NCBI GenBank assembly: GCA_016197225.1
Contig: JACPWC010000059.1
Coordinates: forward strand, 36,862 to 100,861
Reading direction: 5' to 3'
DNA: 64,000 nucleotides
Source: Chloroflexota bacterium
GTDB lineage: Bacteria > Chloroflexota > Anaerolineae > Anaerolineales > VGOW01
Shown here in pieces: positions 7,891-17,904 of the stretch. Position numbers and translations under genes: made by a program. Numbering within the stretch: position 1 is the stretch's first letter; each line of letters begins with the position of its first letter. The notes under the pieces are model-generated. The model was not told where the DNA came from, made no database searches, and saw only the letters and a list, made by a program, of their open reading frames with translations.

Positions 7891-9870
7891 TTATGCCGCT
7901 TTGCGGATTTCTTCCACCGCCACCGGATTCTCCAACGAGCTTGTGTCGCCCGGGTCTTGGCCCAAATACGCCGAGCGGATGATGCGGCGCATGACTTTGG
8001 CGTTGCGGGTTTTCGGCAGGTCGCGCACGAATTTGATCTCGCGCGGCTTGAGGGGCTTGCCGAGTTCGGCGGCCACTTTTTCTTTGAGGGCTTCACGCAA
8101 CTCATCCGATGGTTGGTGGCTTGGCTTGAGTACGCAGAAGCACACCACTTCGTTGCCCTTCACTTCGTCGGGGACGGCGATGGCGGCGGCCTCGGCCACG
8201 GCGGGGTGGGCGACGAGAATCGACTCGACTTCAGCCGGACCGAGACGCTTGCCCGCCACTTTGATCGTGTCGTCCGACCGGCCCAGGATGTACCACAGGC
8301 CGTCGTCGTCAATGGCGGCCCAGTCGCCGTGAACCCAAACATTCGGCCAACGCGACCAATAGATGTCTTCGTAACGTTGCGGGTCTTTCCAGAAGCCGTG
8401 CGTCATGCCAATCCAGGGCGCTTTGATGACGAGTTCGCCGACGGCATTGCGAACCGGCTGGCCGTTCTCGTCGAACACGTCGGCGGCGATGCCGGGGCAG
8501 GGCGCAGAGAAGGCGCAGGGCTTGAGGGGCAGGAGCGGATTGCCCATGACGATGCCGCCCGAAATTTCGGTGCCGCCGGAATAGTTGATGATGGGCAGTT
8601 TGCCGCCGCCCACGGTGTTGAACAGCCACAGCCAGGGATCAGGATTCCACGGCTCGCCCGTTGAGGCGAAGGCGCGAAGCGAAGAAAGGTCGTGCTTCTT
8701 CACCGGCTCGTCGCCAAACTTGAGAATGGCGCGAATGAAGGTTGGGGACACGCCGAGGGTCGTGACCTTGTGGCGGGCGACCATTGACCAGAGTCGGTCG
8801 GGGCCGCCTCCTAGCTTCGCCGGGGCGTAGTCGGGTGACCCGTCGTAAAGAAACATCGTCGCGCCCAACAGAGTCACGCCGAACACTTGCCAGGGGCCCA
8901 TCATCCAACCCATGTCGGTCATCCAATACAAAATGTCGCCGGGTTGAATATCAGTGCCGAAGGCCATGTCTTGCGCCGCTTTGACCGGGAAGCCGCAGTG
9001 CGTATGAACCGCGCCTTTGGGTTTGCCGGTCGTGCCGCTGGTGTAGATGATCATCAGCGGGTCTTCGGCAGAGGTCGGCTCGCTGGGGGCCAGCTCCATT
9101 TGCTTTGGCATTTCGTCGTGCCACCAGTGATCGCGCCCGGCCTGCATGTTCACTTCGTTGCCGACGCGCTTGAAGACGAACATTTTTTGCAGAGTCGGAA
9201 TCTGTTTGGCCGCCTCGTCGGCGGTGGGTTTGAGGGGGACAAGCTGGCCGCGCCGGAAGAATCCGTCGGCGGTGAAGAGCGCCTTCGCGCCCGCGTCGTT
9301 GAGGCGCGAGACGATGGCCGAGACGCCGTAGCCGGAGAAGAGCGGCAGAACAATGCCGCCGATCTTGACGATGGCGAGCAGGGCGACGACGATTTCCGGC
9401 GTCATGGGCATGAAGAGGCCGACGGCATCGCCCTTCTTCAAGCCGTGCGCCCGGAGCATGTTGGCGCAACGGTTGACTTCAAAGAAGAGGTCGCCGTAAG
9501 TGAGCAAGCGGACATCTCCTTCTTCGCTTTCGTAGATGATGGCGACTCGTTCTCGCGTCCCGGTTTCGAAATGTTTGTCTACGCAGTTGAAGGCGATGTT
9601 GGTCATGCCGCCCACACACCACTGCGGCCACTGAATGCCTTTGGACAGATCGATGACGGACGAATAGGGGCGCTGGAAACTGATGTCCAGAAACTTGAGC
9701 ACGGCATCGGTGAACCAGGCCACGTCGGTGGTCGAGCGCGCCAGCAATTCGTCAAAGGAGGTGATGTTGTGCTGACTCATAAATTTTTGCAGGTTGGAGC
9801 GAGCGATGATTTCGGGCGACGGTCGCCAGACGATGTCGCCGCCGAAGGTGAAGGTGCCTGTGTCGGTCAT
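7891..9870 (-). CDS. AMP-forming acyl-CoA (acetyl-CoA-like) synthetase
   Basis: 659 residues from ATG 9870; the open frame continues upstream through repeat DNA, so the later start is preferred. ANL-superfamily motifs in order: acetyl-CoA-synthetase-like N-terminal cap, [16 protein letters not shown] (P-loop, about residue 265), [30 protein letters not shown] (hinge and C-terminal domain), and [12 protein letters not shown] with the adenylation lysine. It makes an acyl-CoA from a carboxylate, ATP and CoA via acyl-AMP. Length and cap resemble acetate or short-chain acyl-CoA synthetases more than fatty acyl ligases; exact substrate open. A TACAAT box ends 7 nt before ATG. Confidence 0.88.
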   Translation of the reverse strand: MTDTGTFTFGGDIVWRPSPEIIARSNLQKFMSQHNITSFDELLARSTTDVAWFTDAVLKFLDISFQRPYSSVIDLSKGIQWPQWCVGGMTNIAFNCVDKHFETGTRERVAIIYESEEGDVRLLTYGDLFFEVNRCANMLRAHGLKKGDAVGLFMPMTPEIVVALLAIVKIGGIVLPLFSGYGVSAIVSRLNDAGAKALFTADGFFRRGQLVPLKPTADEAAKQIPTLQKMFVFKRVGNEVNMQAGRDHWWHDEMPKQMELAPSEPTSAEDPLMIIYTSGTTGKPKGAVHTHCGFPVKAAQDMAFGTDIQPGDILYWMTDMGWMMGPWQVFGVTLLGATMFLYDGSPDYAPAKLGGGPDRLWSMVARHKVTTLGVSPTFIRAILKFGDEPVKKHDLSSLRAFASTGEPWNPDPWLWLFNTVGGGKLPIINYSGGTEISGGIVMGNPLLPLKPCAFSAPCPGIAADVFDENGQPVRNAVGELVIKAPWIGMTHGFWKDPQRYEDIYWSRWPNVWVHGDWAAIDDDGLWYILGRSDDTIKVAGKRLGPAEVESILVAHPAVAEAAAIAVPDEVKGNEVVCFCVLKPSHQPSDELREALKEKVAAELGKPLKPREIKFVRDLPKTRNAKVMRRIIRSAYLGQDPGDTSSLENPVAVEEIRKAA

Positions 9871-9884
9871 GCGATATATTGTAA

Positions 9885-9959
9885 TGAACAATGAACAATG
9901 AGACAATGAAGAAATGAAAACCCCCAATTTCCAAAATCCCAAATTCCAAATCCCAATGA
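9885..9959. repeat. Two adjoining intergenic repeats (aatgaacaatg and ccaaattccaaa types)
   Basis: Units of aatgaacaatgagac are followed by caaaatcccaaattccaaatccc. Both types recur elsewhere (14384, 24303; 17828, 24319). They create spurious in-frame starts for the genes on either side. Confidence 0.7.
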
Positions 9960-9970
9960 GGGTTAGCACG

Positions 9971-11296
9971 ATGAAACGACAAACGACAATGAGGGTGTTG
10001 AGCCTGCTGGTGGCGGTGACGCTGGCGGCCTGCGGCGGGGGCGCTCAGGTTCCGCCGACTCTGGTGGTGGAGATTCCCACGTCGTCCTCCGGGTCGGCGG
10101 CGACGAACGCGCCGCCGACGGCCACAACAGAGGCGGCGACTGCCACGACTCGCGCGCCGGCTGGCCAGGGGACGGCGACACAATCTTCATCAGGCCAACC
10201 ATCTGCGGCGACGGTCGTTGCGGCGACAAACGCCGTTTCAACCACAGCCGCCTCGTCGCCCACGCCCGCCGAGGGAGTGGGTGGCGGCGGCGGCGCGCAG
10301 GGTATTGACGGCTCAATCGTGGTGCTGGCGAACTTTTCTATTGACCCGCCGCAATTGACGGCAGTTGATCCGGCAACCGGCGAGGCCGAGGCCATCTTTT
10401 CTGCGCCGGGATTGAGGGAAAGCTTTTCACAGTGGGTGGCCGATGGCTACTTGTTTTATATTGACGATGAGACTCAGGTGGTGAAGCGAGTGGCGTTTGA
10501 TAACACGCTCACCGAGTTGCCGTTTGTCAACTCTGGTGGCGAGTTATTTGAAGGCCAGTTCCTGCCGTCGCCGAATGGCGAGCGAATAGCATGGGGCACT
10601 TCCGTCTTTGAGCCGCACCCGGAGGGCGACACGCACATTCAGTTGAAGGCGGCGAACGCGGACGGCTCGGACGAGCAATTCATTCTGGATAAAAGGTTGC
10701 CGGACGAAGCGATTTTGCCGCAACCCATCGGCTGGTCGCCCGAGGGGCGGTATTTGTATTTCACCAATCCGCTTTATGGCATCGGCGGCTACATCTTGTT
10801 TTTTGGCGGGTCGGACTTGCAACAGGCCGATTTGAAGACCGGGTTGGTCAAGGAGATTCTGCCGAACATGGATTGCCTGTGCGCCATGTCGCTCTCGCCC
10901 GACGGTTCAACCGTCGCCTACATCCCCGGCGTTGAACAATTGGAGTTGGTTTTGCATGACGTGGCAAGCGGGGCTGAACAGCGCGTGCCGATTGACGTTG
11001 ACCATCATCAAGCCGGCGGCATCATCTGGTCGCCTGACGGCGGCTTGCTGATGTACACGATGGCCGTCGGCAACCCCGACTCAGAAGCGTATTCGGTGGT
11101 GAAGGTGGATGTTGCGACGATGTCCCAGACTGTCTTGATTCAGGATGATGACCGCCTCTTGCAAACCATCCTCTGGCCGGTGACCGACACAGTTTGGTTG
11201 AACGACGCCAGCGGCAGCGCCTGGAGAATGGATACCGAAAGCGGCGCGCTGACGAAGGCTGACGTGCCGGGAGGGGTGGTGAGAGCCGGGTGGTAA
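9971..11296 (+). CDS. Secreted lipoprotein with TolB/PD40-type beta-propeller
   Basis: 441 residues from ATG 9971 (ATG 9989 also possible). Signal sequence ends in a lipobox, VTLAAC, predicting lipid anchoring outside the membrane. Residues about 25-110 are a low-complexity Ala/Thr/Ser/Pro stalk. The remainder has repeated propeller blades with [38 protein letters not shown] and [12 protein letters not shown], the PD40 pattern of TolB-like proteins. Likely a cell-surface propeller of unknown ligand. It is divergent from the acyl-CoA synthetase gene, with repeat DNA between. An inverted repeat (11302-11359) follows the stop. Confidence 0.85.
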   Translation: MKRQTTMRVLSLLVAVTLAACGGGAQVPPTLVVEIPTSSSGSAATNAPPTATTEAATATTRAPAGQGTATQSSSGQPSAATVVAATNAVSTTAASSPTPAEGVGGGGGAQGIDGSIVVLANFSIDPPQLTAVDPATGEAEAIFSAPGLRESFSQWVADGYLFYIDDETQVVKRVAFDNTLTELPFVNSGGELFEGQFLPSPNGERIAWGTSVFEPHPEGDTHIQLKAANADGSDEQFILDKRLPDEAILPQPIGWSPEGRYLYFTNPLYGIGGYILFFGGSDLQQADLKTGLVKEILPNMDCLCAMSLSPDGSTVAYIPGVEQLELVLHDVASGAEQRVPIDVDHHQAGGIIWSPDGGLLMYTMAVGNPDSEAYSVVKVDVATMSQTVLIQDDDRLLQTILWPVTDTVWLNDASGSAWRMDTESGALTKADVPGGVVRAGW

Positions 11297-11301
11297 GAGA
11301 A

Positions 11302-11359
11302 ACCGCACCCTGAGCGGAGGCCAACGTGCTTTTCGCTGGCCGAAGTCGAAGGGTGCGGT
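11302..11359. terminator. Inverted repeat between convergent genes
   Basis: Ten-base arms accgcaccct/agggtgcggt separated by 38 nt lie between two convergent genes. A short T run follows on the plus strand. Possible bidirectional terminator or repeat element. Confidence 0.5.
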
Positions 11360-11368
11360 CCCTGCTTT

Positions 11369-11872
11369 TCAGCGAATGTAAGCCGCCGGAAAGATGCCCT
11401 GAGCAATTTCGGCCCTCAGCCTGTTCATCGTGCTGAGGGCTTTTTCTTGCTGGTCGTCGGAGAGCAGGCCGTTCTGAACGGCGGCCTCAAACTCGTCCCA
11501 GTCCAGTTCTTTGAACGTCGTCGAGTCCGGGAACACCCACAGGTCGAGCATCAAGTCGGTGAGGAAGTATTCGTCGCCAATCTTTTGCAAAGGCGTGGCA
11601 ATGTCCGAGTAGTAGCCCAGCAAGTCTCCGGCTTCGTCGCGAAGCTCAAGCACGTCGAAGTGCTCGTTGTAGAAGTGATACTTGGCGACCGAGTAAATCA
11701 GTTGCCCTTGCGAAATTAGACCCTCCCGCCACCAGCCTTCTGACATCGGTGTCTGATATTCGGGCGGCACAATATTGAACGTCCTCAGCCGCTTCCCGTC
11801 GTCTTCGAGGAGGCCTTCAGTGTAAATGGCAGTCTCTTTGCCAATCCGGGCGTAGTTAATTTTGACGTTCAA
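11369..11872 (-). CDS. DUF402 family protein
   Basis: 167 residues if started at TTG 11872. That codon overlaps the 3' end of the upstream gene by 17 nt and has GGGGAAG 5 nt before it, a good ribosome site; no ATG fits. The C-terminal part has YYSDIATPL ... FLTDLMLDLWVFPDS and LDWDEFEAAV, the conserved acidic and aromatic pattern of DUF402 (FomD/YgaC-like). Some members of this family hydrolyse nucleoside tri- or diphosphates or related phosphate bonds. Overlap with the DHH-CBS-polymerase gene indicates translational coupling. Biochemical role here unknown. Confidence 0.8.
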   Translation of the reverse strand: MNVKINYARIGKETAIYTEGLLEDDGKRLRTFNIVPPEYQTPMSEGWWREGLISQGQLIYSVAKYHFYNEHFDVLELRDEAGDLLGYYSDIATPLQKIGDEYFLTDLMLDLWVFPDSTTFKELDWDEFEAAVQNGLLSDDQQEKALSTMNRLRAEIAQGIFPAAYIR

Positions 11873-14381
11873 GAATCTTCCCCAACAGTGCCCGCTCCTC
11901 TTCGGCGTTCGTAATCTCGTCATCCAAATACGCATTTTGCAGGCGGCCCAGAATCTCGCGGTAGCGCGGACCGGGTGGCAGGCCAAGCGCCTGCAACGTC
12001 TCGCCGGTGGTCGCCAGCTTCAGCGACTCGCGGCGGCGCAAGTAGTCTTCAAGCCGGCGACGCAACGACTCTTGATCGCAAAGTGATGTGGCAAGCCGGA
12101 GTGATTCGCGATCGATTTGCCCTAGCCAGGCGTTCAGTTCGCTCATGCGGACTCCGCCGGGGAGGCCGCCGATGCCAAGATAAGCATGCGCGGCCTGTTG
12201 AACGATCTCGGCGTTGTGAGCAGAGAGCCGCAAATGTGAGACGACATCGTTCAAGACAGAAGGAGTGAGGGGCAGGAGCCACGCCGACCACTTCAAGGGC
12301 AGGGCGCACTCGCGCACAGCTTTCATCCGGCGTGGCAAGTCGGAGTCGGCGGGCAGTTCGGGGTGAATGTGCGAGAGGATGCCAAGCCCGGCCAGGCGGG
12401 CAATGTGGCGCTCCGGCTCGGCCTCTTGCAGAATCAAATCGAGTTCGTGGCGGATGCGGTCGCCGCTGACCTTGTGGAGCAAATGCAAGGCGTGGGCCAA
12501 CAACTCGGCGGTGCGGGCTTCGATGCGAAAGCCGAAGCGTTGCTCAAAGCGCACCGCCCGCAGAATCCGGGTAGCGTCGTCCACGAAGCTGAGCGAGTGC
12601 AGGACCCGGATCAGGCCGTCGCGCAAGTCGCGCTCGCCGCCCCAGAAGTCGAGCAGGTCGCCGAAGGCTTCACGGGCGAGCCGAATCGCCAGCGTGTTGA
12701 GAGTGAAATCGCGGCGGTGCAGGTCAAGCTTGATGCTCCCGCGTTCAACCTCTGGCAAGGCTGATGGATGGGCGTAAAATTCGGTGCGAGCCGAGACCAG
12801 ATCGAGGTGGCCGGACGGGATCGCCGGACTGAGCGCGGGCGGCAGTTTCCATTTGGCCGTGCCGAACTGTGAGTGCGCGGTGACTCGCCCGCCATGTTTG
12901 GCCGCCAGCCGTTTCGCCAGGGCAATGGCCTCACCTTCCACCACGATGTCGAAATCCAAACCTGGCTGGCCGAGCAAGAGATCGCGCACAAAGCCGCCGA
13001 CAATAAAGGGCGAGACGTTGAGGGCCGTCGCTTCGTCGGACACGAGATGCAAGAGCGCCAGCCGTTCCGCCGGAAGGGCACGGGCAAGTTGATCGGCCAA
13101 ATTCCGGCGAGGCGGCTTCACCGGAGTCGCCAGGCGCTTGAGCAGGTCGGTGCGAGTCACCACGCCGATCACATTTCCCGCGTCAGCGTCTACCACCGGC
13201 ACTTGCCCCCAGCCATGCGTCGTCATCAGCTTTTGCAAATGTTCCAGCGAGTCGCCTGGCTTCACCGTCACTTCACCCGAATCCATGATGGCGCTGACGG
13301 GCTGGGTGTCGAGATGATGATGGATGGCGCGATCCACTGCCCGGCGGGTAAGCAAGCCCACCACGCGCCCCGCGTCCACCACCGGATACCCTTCGTAGCT
13401 GTGTTTTTTGAATCGCTCGGCGGCGGCGCGCACGGTGGTGTCGGGCGAAAGGGTTTGCACGCCGTGCGACATGATCTGGGCGACGGTGGCGACCGGTCGA
13501 ATGTGATCGGGCAGGGCGGCGATCAAGGCGGTGCGAACGTCGTCGAGGGAACGATCGCGGATGAGGGCGGCGGCGGCCCGACCGTGGCCGCCGCCGCCAA
13601 AGTGGGTTGCCATTGCCCCCACATCCACGTTGGCCGTCGTGGAGCGGGCAATCAGTTGAACTCTCGGCTCGTGGCCGCGCAGGTTCACCAGCACGAAGAG
13701 GGCGGCGGGGTCAAGTGTGTCGCGCAGTTTGTGGGCCAGCGTTGAAAGTTCTTCGTCGGTTTCGCCGCCATCAATGGCGCTGATCGTCACTGCCTGGCCG
13801 TTAACAAGGTGAGTCTCAGCGGCGGCCAGTAGTTGATCGTAGAGCGCCCTTTGTCCGCCGGTGAGCGGGTGATGCAAAAACTCGCGCGCGGCTTCGAGTT
13901 GCGCCCCGGCCTCAAGCAGGTGAGCGGCGGCGCGGGCGTCGCGCGGGGTGGTGGTGAGATAGGTGAGCGAGCCGGTGTCTTCGTAGATGCCGAGCAGGAG
14001 CAGGGTGGCCTCGACGGGCGAGAGCGGCGTGAGCGACTCGGCCAATTGCTCGGCCAGGAGGGTGGTGTTGGCCCCGGTGCCGGAGTCGGGTTGACCGGCG
14101 TGGTGATCAATCACCGTGATCTCGGTTTTGGCCGACATCCCTTTCACTGACGAGGCCGATTGAGCGTCCACGACAATGACGCGCTCGACTCGCTGGCGCG
14201 GCAGGTCTTCGGTTTCGGCAAAGCCGAAGTGGTCGCCGTATAAGTTGAGGAAGGCGCGGACGTTGCGGTTGACGCGGCGCGGGAGGACGGGGATGGCAGA
14301 CGGATGGAGACGATGCGCGGCCCACAACGAGGCCACTGCGTCAAAGTCGGCCTGCTCGTGGGTGAGAATGAGGGTCGTCAT
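11856..14381 (-). CDS. DHH phosphoesterase - CBS pair - poly(A) polymerase/CCA tRNA nucleotidyltransferase fusion
   Basis: 841 residues in three parts. Residues 1-300: DHH/DHHA1 phosphoesterase (EQADFDAVAS, VIDHHAGQPDSG, FGGGGHGRAA). Residues about 305-425: two CBS motifs (SHGVQTLSPDTTVRAAAERF and IMDSGEVTVKPGDSLEHL), which commonly sense adenosine nucleotides. Residues about 455-841: class II nucleotidyltransferase head and neck with GGFVRDLLLG, DFDIVVEG (catalytic Asp pair) and RRDFTLNTLAI. Enzymes of this layout add C or A to tRNA 3' ends, while the DHH part resembles nanoRNase/pAp phosphatase. The tRNA gene at 59255 carries no encoded CCA, so such an enzyme is needed. Whether it adds CCA or only A cannot be told here. 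Confidence 0.9.
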   Translation of the reverse strand: MTTLILTHEQADFDAVASLWAAHRLHPSAIPVLPRRVNRNVRAFLNLYGDHFGFAETEDLPRQRVERVIVVDAQSASSVKGMSAKTEITVIDHHAGQPDSGTGANTTLLAEQLAESLTPLSPVEATLLLLGIYEDTGSLTYLTTTPRDARAAAHLLEAGAQLEAAREFLHHPLTGGQRALYDQLLAAAETHLVNGQAVTISAIDGGETDEELSTLAHKLRDTLDPAALFVLVNLRGHEPRVQLIARSTTANVDVGAMATHFGGGGHGRAAAALIRDRSLDDVRTALIAALPDHIRPVATVAQIMSHGVQTLSPDTTVRAAAERFKKHSYEGYPVVDAGRVVGLLTRRAVDRAIHHHLDTQPVSAIMDSGEVTVKPGDSLEHLQKLMTTHGWGQVPVVDADAGNVIGVVTRTDLLKRLATPVKPPRRNLADQLARALPAERLALLHLVSDEATALNVSPFIVGGFVRDLLLGQPGLDFDIVVEGEAIALAKRLAAKHGGRVTAHSQFGTAKWKLPPALSPAIPSGHLDLVSARTEFYAHPSALPEVERGSIKLDLHRRDFTLNTLAIRLAREAFGDLLDFWGGERDLRDGLIRVLHSLSFVDDATRILRAVRFEQRFGFRIEARTAELLAHALHLLHKVSGDRIRHELDLILQEAEPERHIARLAGLGILSHIHPELPADSDLPRRMKAVRECALPLKWSAWLLPLTPSVLNDVVSHLRLSAHNAEIVQQAAHAYLGIGGLPGGVRMSELNAWLGQIDRESLRLATSLCDQESLRRRLEDYLRRRESLKLATTGETLQALGLPPGPRYREILGRLQNAYLDDEITNAEEERALLGKILERQN

Positions 14382-14424
14382 TCAATGAACAATGAAACAA
14401 GCCAACAGGGCCAGACTTGGGCCG

Positions 14425-14617
14425 TCAGCGTGACATGATGGAGAAGATGACGGTGAGCAGGATGATGGTGAGCAGGGCGATGAGGCCAAACAAAATAGAG
14501 CGTGAAGTAAGTGCCGCTTTCGGTCACGGTATGCTCGGTGACGCTGAGGCAGACCGGGCAGACTTTCTGCTGGTTAGGCAGGGGCCGCTGGACTTGCTTG
14601 GTGCCGAAGAAAAGCAT
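14425..14617 (-). pseudogene. Small zinc-ribbon protein with one C-terminal helix, apparently frameshifted
   Basis: ATG 14617 opens MLFFGTKQVQRPLPNQQ, then VCPVCLSVTEHTVTESGTYFTLYF, like the N-terminus of zinc_ribbon_15-type small proteins. After TLYF the frame turns into His/Pro-rich nonsense. The +1 frame instead reads LFGLIALLTIILLTVIFSIM and stops at 14425, a clean membrane helix. A one-base indel in the ctattttg stretch near 14488 would explain this. TATAAT ends 6 nt before the ATG. Either a recent frameshift or a base error. Confidence 0.45.
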
Positions 14618-14666
14618 ATGAAGATTATACTTTGGAAGTTGAACGTTGGAGGTTAGAGGTTGGAAA

Positions 14667-15113
14667 ATGGACATTATTCACTACGAAGCGGCGGGCGGGA
14701 TTTTGTTTGACGGCGACAAGGTGCTTCTCCTGCGGAAGCATGGCCTGAACGAGGTTGTTTTGCCGAAAGGCCACGTCGAAGATGGCGAGACGGCGGAGCA
14801 GGCGGCGGTGCGGGAGACCGTTGAGGAAACGGGCTATTCAAACCTGGAAGTGCTGGCCGATCTGGGCGTGCTTCAGGCGCAGTTCCGGGGCAAGGATGGG
14901 GCATGGTACGTCCGCAACGAGCACTATTTTGTCATGCGGCTCCGCAACCACGATCATGCTGGTGAAATGGATTACGACGACGCCGAGCACGACCGCCAGA
15001 CGTTCGAGCGGCTGTGGGTTCCGGCGGCGGAGGCCGAGGCGATGATGAGCTTTGAACCAGCGCGGAGTTTCGTGCGGCAGGCGGTGGGGTGGTGGAGGGA
15101 GAGGAGAGATTAG
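14667..15113 (+). CDS. NUDIX hydrolase
   Basis: 148 residues from ATG 14667. A complete Nudix box, GHVEDGETAEQAAVRETVEE then TGY, lies at residues about 36-58, with all Glu ligands for Mg2+. The preceding strand VVLPKGH is typical of the diadenosine-polyphosphate/ADP-ribose-like bacterial groups. It hydrolyses a nucleoside diphosphate linked to some group X; substrate not determined. Cytoplasmic. Upstream is repeat DNA (14637-14665, ttggaggttagaggttgg), and the opposite-strand zinc-ribbon gene is divergent 50 nt away. Confidence 0.88.
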   Translation: MDIIHYEAAGGILFDGDKVLLLRKHGLNEVVLPKGHVEDGETAEQAAVRETVEETGYSNLEVLADLGVLQAQFRGKDGAWYVRNEHYFVMRLRNHDHAGEMDYDDAEHDRQTFERLWVPAAEAEAMMSFEPARSFVRQAVGWWRERRD

Positions 15114-15399
15114 ACGCTTCGCGTAGAGAATTGGAGATTAGAGATTGGAGAGACGGGCCACACTCTAAACTCTAACTCACCCCTTTGTTCCCTCCCAACT
15201 TCTCAGGTAAGATTGCCCTCGCACGCGCCGTCTATTAAGAGGAACGGCGCGTGTTGTGTTATAGTTGCGTGGTATTTTGAAATTGGAGTTCGGCGATTAA
15301 AATCGCGGCAACATAAGGCGAAGTCGGCTTGCGCCGACTAGTCCACGCAGGTGGACTTGGCTTTTGTAGGCGCGGTTTCCAATTGCCGGCCCTATATCT
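15108..15399. repeat. Gene-free stretch packed with palindromic elements
   Basis: About 290 nt with no gene. From left: agaattggagattagagattgg repeat (15108-15151); an inverted repeat cacgcgccgt/acggcgcgtg (about 15217-15252); two adjacent short hairpins, agtcggcttgcgccgact and agtccacgcaggtggact (about 15323-15360); and a degenerate REP-like segment (gtaggcgcggtttccaattgccggcc) just before the next gene. Confidence 0.6.
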
Positions 15400-16467
15400 A
15401 TGGCAATAAAACTTTCTCGACGCGAATTCATCAAACTCTCATCCATCACCCTCGGCGCGATGGCCTTCGGCACGTTGTCGCCTAATGACTTGCGCCTGGC
15501 CGCGCCGCTCACCCGGTTGGGTCGGGTGACGATCGCCTCGGCCCGGGTGATCACCCGGCCCAATCCTCAGGGCGAGCAGGTGACTTATAAATACCGCGAT
15601 GACATCGTGGAGATTTACCGGGCGGTAGTCGGCGAAGGCTGGTTCCCACACAATAACGTCTGGTTTGAAATTCCCGAAGGTTACATCTACTCGTCGGGCG
15701 TCCAGCCGGTGAAGAACGAGACTCATACACCCATCACCGTTCTTCCAGAAGACGGCTTCTACGGCGAGATCACTGTTCCTTACACCGAGTCGCGGGCGGC
15801 GGCGGATTCCAACTCGCCCATCGTCTACCGTCTCTACTACAGCACTGTGCTCAAGATTGACAAGATCGAAACCGGGCCGGACGGCATTGTGTGGTATCAC
15901 GTGGAAGACGACCAGGGCAAGAGTTTCTGGGCGCAGGGCCGGCACACCCGCCTCATTACCGCCGATGAAATTGCGCCCATCTCGCCGAACGCGAGCAACA
16001 AGCGCATCGTGGCCGATGTCGGCACGCACTGGCTCTCGGCTTTCGAAGGCAAGACCGAGGTGTTTCGCACCAAGATCGCTTCCGGCGCAACGTTTTTTGA
16101 GCCGGATGGAAGCAAGCGCGCGGCGCTGACTCCCGGCGGCGTTCATCCCATTTGGAGCAAGCGCATCTCGCGCCACATGACGGGCGGCACGGCCACCAAC
16201 GGCTTCGACCTGCCGGGCATCGGCTGGGTGTCGTACTTTGCCAGCAGTGGCGCGGCCATTCATTCAACTTACTGGCACAACGATTACGGGCGGCCCCGTT
16301 CACACGGTTGCCTCAACTGCCCACCGGCGGCCTCCAAGTGGCTCTTTCGCTGGACAACGCCCGAGGTGACTTATATTCCGGGCAACGTCACCGTAGAGTG
16401 GCCGGGCGGCACGCGGGTTGAGATTCAGGGCACGCCGCCGCCGCTTACCAACAACGAAGGTGGATAG
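15400..16467 (+). CDS. Tat-exported L,D-transpeptidase (YkuD)
   Basis: 355 residues. The N-terminus LSRREFIKLSSITLGAMAFG is a twin-arginine signal. An SH3-like middle part (residues about 45-190) precedes the YkuD domain, whose signature lies at residues 287-310: IHSTYWHNDYG, then SHGCLNCPP, giving the catalytic Cys and the His pair. L,D-transpeptidases make 3-3 peptidoglycan cross-links or attach proteins to the wall, acting outside the membrane. The stop is 3 nt before the CcdA-like gene, so the three genes through TlpA probably form an operon for extracytoplasmic envelope and thiol chemistry. A Tat rather than Sec signal suggests folding before export. Confidence 0.92.
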   Translation: MAIKLSRREFIKLSSITLGAMAFGTLSPNDLRLAAPLTRLGRVTIASARVITRPNPQGEQVTYKYRDDIVEIYRAVVGEGWFPHNNVWFEIPEGYIYSSGVQPVKNETHTPITVLPEDGFYGEITVPYTESRAAADSNSPIVYRLYYSTVLKIDKIETGPDGIVWYHVEDDQGKSFWAQGRHTRLITADEIAPISPNASNKRIVADVGTHWLSAFEGKTEVFRTKIASGATFFEPDGSKRAALTPGGVHPIWSKRISRHMTGGTATNGFDLPGIGWVSYFASSGAAIHSTYWHNDYGRPRSHGCLNCPPAASKWLFRWTTPEVTYIPGNVTVEWPGGTRVEIQGTPPPLTNNEGG

Positions 16468-16470
16468 ATT

Positions 16471-17250
16471 ATGAATCCTGTAGCTGTCTCTACCGAGAAG
16501 CCGACTCTGAACCAGCGGCTGACGGTGTTTGTGCACGCCGTGCTGTTTGTGTTTGGCTTTTCGCTGGTGTTCGTCGTGGGCTGGGGCGGCGCTGTCACCT
16601 TGCTGGGCGAACTGTTCGGCCAATTTAAGTCGGTCATCGCCCAAATCGGCGGCTTTGTCATTATCCTGTTCGGCTTCGCCACCCTCGGCGTCATCAAACT
16701 TCCCTGGCTCTATTACGCCGACACCCGCCCGCAATTCCAGAATCAACGCAACGGCTTCCTGGCCTCGGCCCTCATGGGCATTTTCTTCGCCGCCGGTTGG
16801 ACGCCCTGCGTAGGCACCACCCTCGGCGCTATTCTCACTCTGGGCCTCAGCCAGCAATCGGTGGGCCAGGCCATGATCTTGTCCAGCGGTTACGCCCTCG
16901 GCCTCGGCCTGCCTTTCCTGGCCATTGGCCTGGGCATGGATCGAGCCGCCCAATTTGTCCGCCGCTTCCGCAAACACATGCGCACCATCGAAATCATCAG
17001 CGGCCTCTTCCTCATCCTCATCGGCCTGATCATGTTCACTAACAACCTGAGTTGGATCGCCATCTGGGCACAACGCAACGGCTTGTTCCTCGACGTGACT
17101 TTCGGCCAGTCGGCAGTGCCCAGCTACCCGGTGGCGATTCTGGCCGGACTGCTTTCGTTCCTGTCGCCGTGCGTCCTGCCGCTTGTCCCGGCCTACATCG
17201 GCTATTTGAGCGGCCACGCCTTCGGCGGCGTATCAAAGAACTCGATTTGA
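16471..17250 (+). CDS. CcdA-like thiol:disulfide membrane protein, apparently circularly permuted
   Basis: 259 residues, six hydrophobic helices. In normal CcdA the first helix has [13 protein letters not shown] and the fourth has GWTPCIG; those two Cys exchange electrons from thioredoxin to outside proteins. Here the protein starts with what is usually the second helix ([14 protein letters not shown]), has WTPCVG with Cys113, and ends with [18 protein letters not shown] (Cys234), i.e. the usual first helix is last. Both Cys survive. Only 11 residues follow the last helix before the stop, and no rest of a second copy follows. TlpA begins 1 nt after the stop, the expected electron acceptor. 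Function is probably retained with altered order. Confidence 0.8.
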   Translation: MNPVAVSTEKPTLNQRLTVFVHAVLFVFGFSLVFVVGWGGAVTLLGELFGQFKSVIAQIGGFVIILFGFATLGVIKLPWLYYADTRPQFQNQRNGFLASALMGIFFAAGWTPCVGTTLGAILTLGLSQQSVGQAMILSSGYALGLGLPFLAIGLGMDRAAQFVRRFRKHMRTIEIISGLFLILIGLIMFTNNLSWIAIWAQRNGLFLDVTFGQSAVPSYPVAILAGLLSFLSPCVLPLVPAYIGYLSGHAFGGVSKNSI

Positions 17251-17251
17251 C

Positions 17252-17830
17252 ATGGAAAGCGGGAACTCAGCGCGCGCGACACTATTGATTCTTGGCGGCG
17301 GATTGCTGATCGGGCTGGCGATCGGCGCGATTGTGTTTATTGGCATGCCGACGCTGGCCAACAACGGTTTGGCCGCCAACGGCGGGGGCGGCGGGACTCC
17401 GGCCCCGGCCCCCATCGTCGGCTCGCCCGCGCCCGACTTCACCCTCACCAACATCAACGGCGGAACCGTCACCCTGAGCGACCTCAAAGGCAAACCCGTC
17501 CTCATCAACTTCTGGGCCACCTGGTGCGGCCCGTGCCGCGTCGAAATGCCCGCCATTCAGGCCGCCTACGACGCCAATAAAAGTGACGGCCTCACCGTGC
17601 TGGCCGTAGACGCCGACGAATCGAAAGCTGACGTGGTGGATTTCGCCAACGCTCTCGATTTATCTTTTGAGTTTCTGCTCGACCCCGGCCTGGTCGTCAA
17701 CGATCTCTATCGCATCCGCGCCTACCCGTCCAGCTTCTTCGTTGGCCGCGACGGAACCATCGCCGCTTTCCAAATCGGCTCGATGACCGAATCCCAACTC
17801 GCCGACAACCTCGCCAAAATTCTAAAGTAA
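17252..17830 (+). CDS. TlpA/ResA-like membrane-anchored thioredoxin
   Basis: 192 residues: an N-terminal membrane helix (about 9-32), a Gly/Pro-rich spacer, then a thioredoxin fold with [16 protein letters not shown] (Cys92 and Cys95) and the cis-Pro region at AYPSSFFV. Such proteins reduce or isomerise extracytoplasmic disulfides, often apocytochrome c, using electrons delivered by CcdA. It sits 1 nt downstream of the CcdA-like gene, strongly implying a partnership. No cytochrome c maturation genes are in view, so a general thiol-reducing role is as likely as haem attachment. Confidence 0.92.
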   Translation: MESGNSARATLLILGGGLLIGLAIGAIVFIGMPTLANNGLAANGGGGGTPAPAPIVGSPAPDFTLTNINGGTVTLSDLKGKPVLINFWATWCGPCRVEMPAIQAAYDANKSDGLTVLAVDADESKADVVDFANALDLSFEFLLDPGLVVNDLYRIRAYPSSFFVGRDGTIAAFQIGSMTESQLADNLAKILK

Positions 17831-17904
17831 AAATCCCAAATCCCAAAACCCCAACTTCCAATTCTCTAATCTCCAATTCCCTAATCTCTAACCTCCAACC
17901 TCCA
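17828..17904. repeat. Intergenic repeats: aaatcccaaa units then aattctctaatctcc units
   Basis: About 75 nt of near-tandem text-like repeats fill the gap between the tlpA-like and DUF2085 genes. The second type recurs at 4044, 15108 and 33372; the first at 9919 and 24319. Confidence 0.75.

Noticed and set aside
8887..9894. 335-residue plus-strand open frame
   Set aside because: Antisense shadow of the acyl-CoA synthetase.
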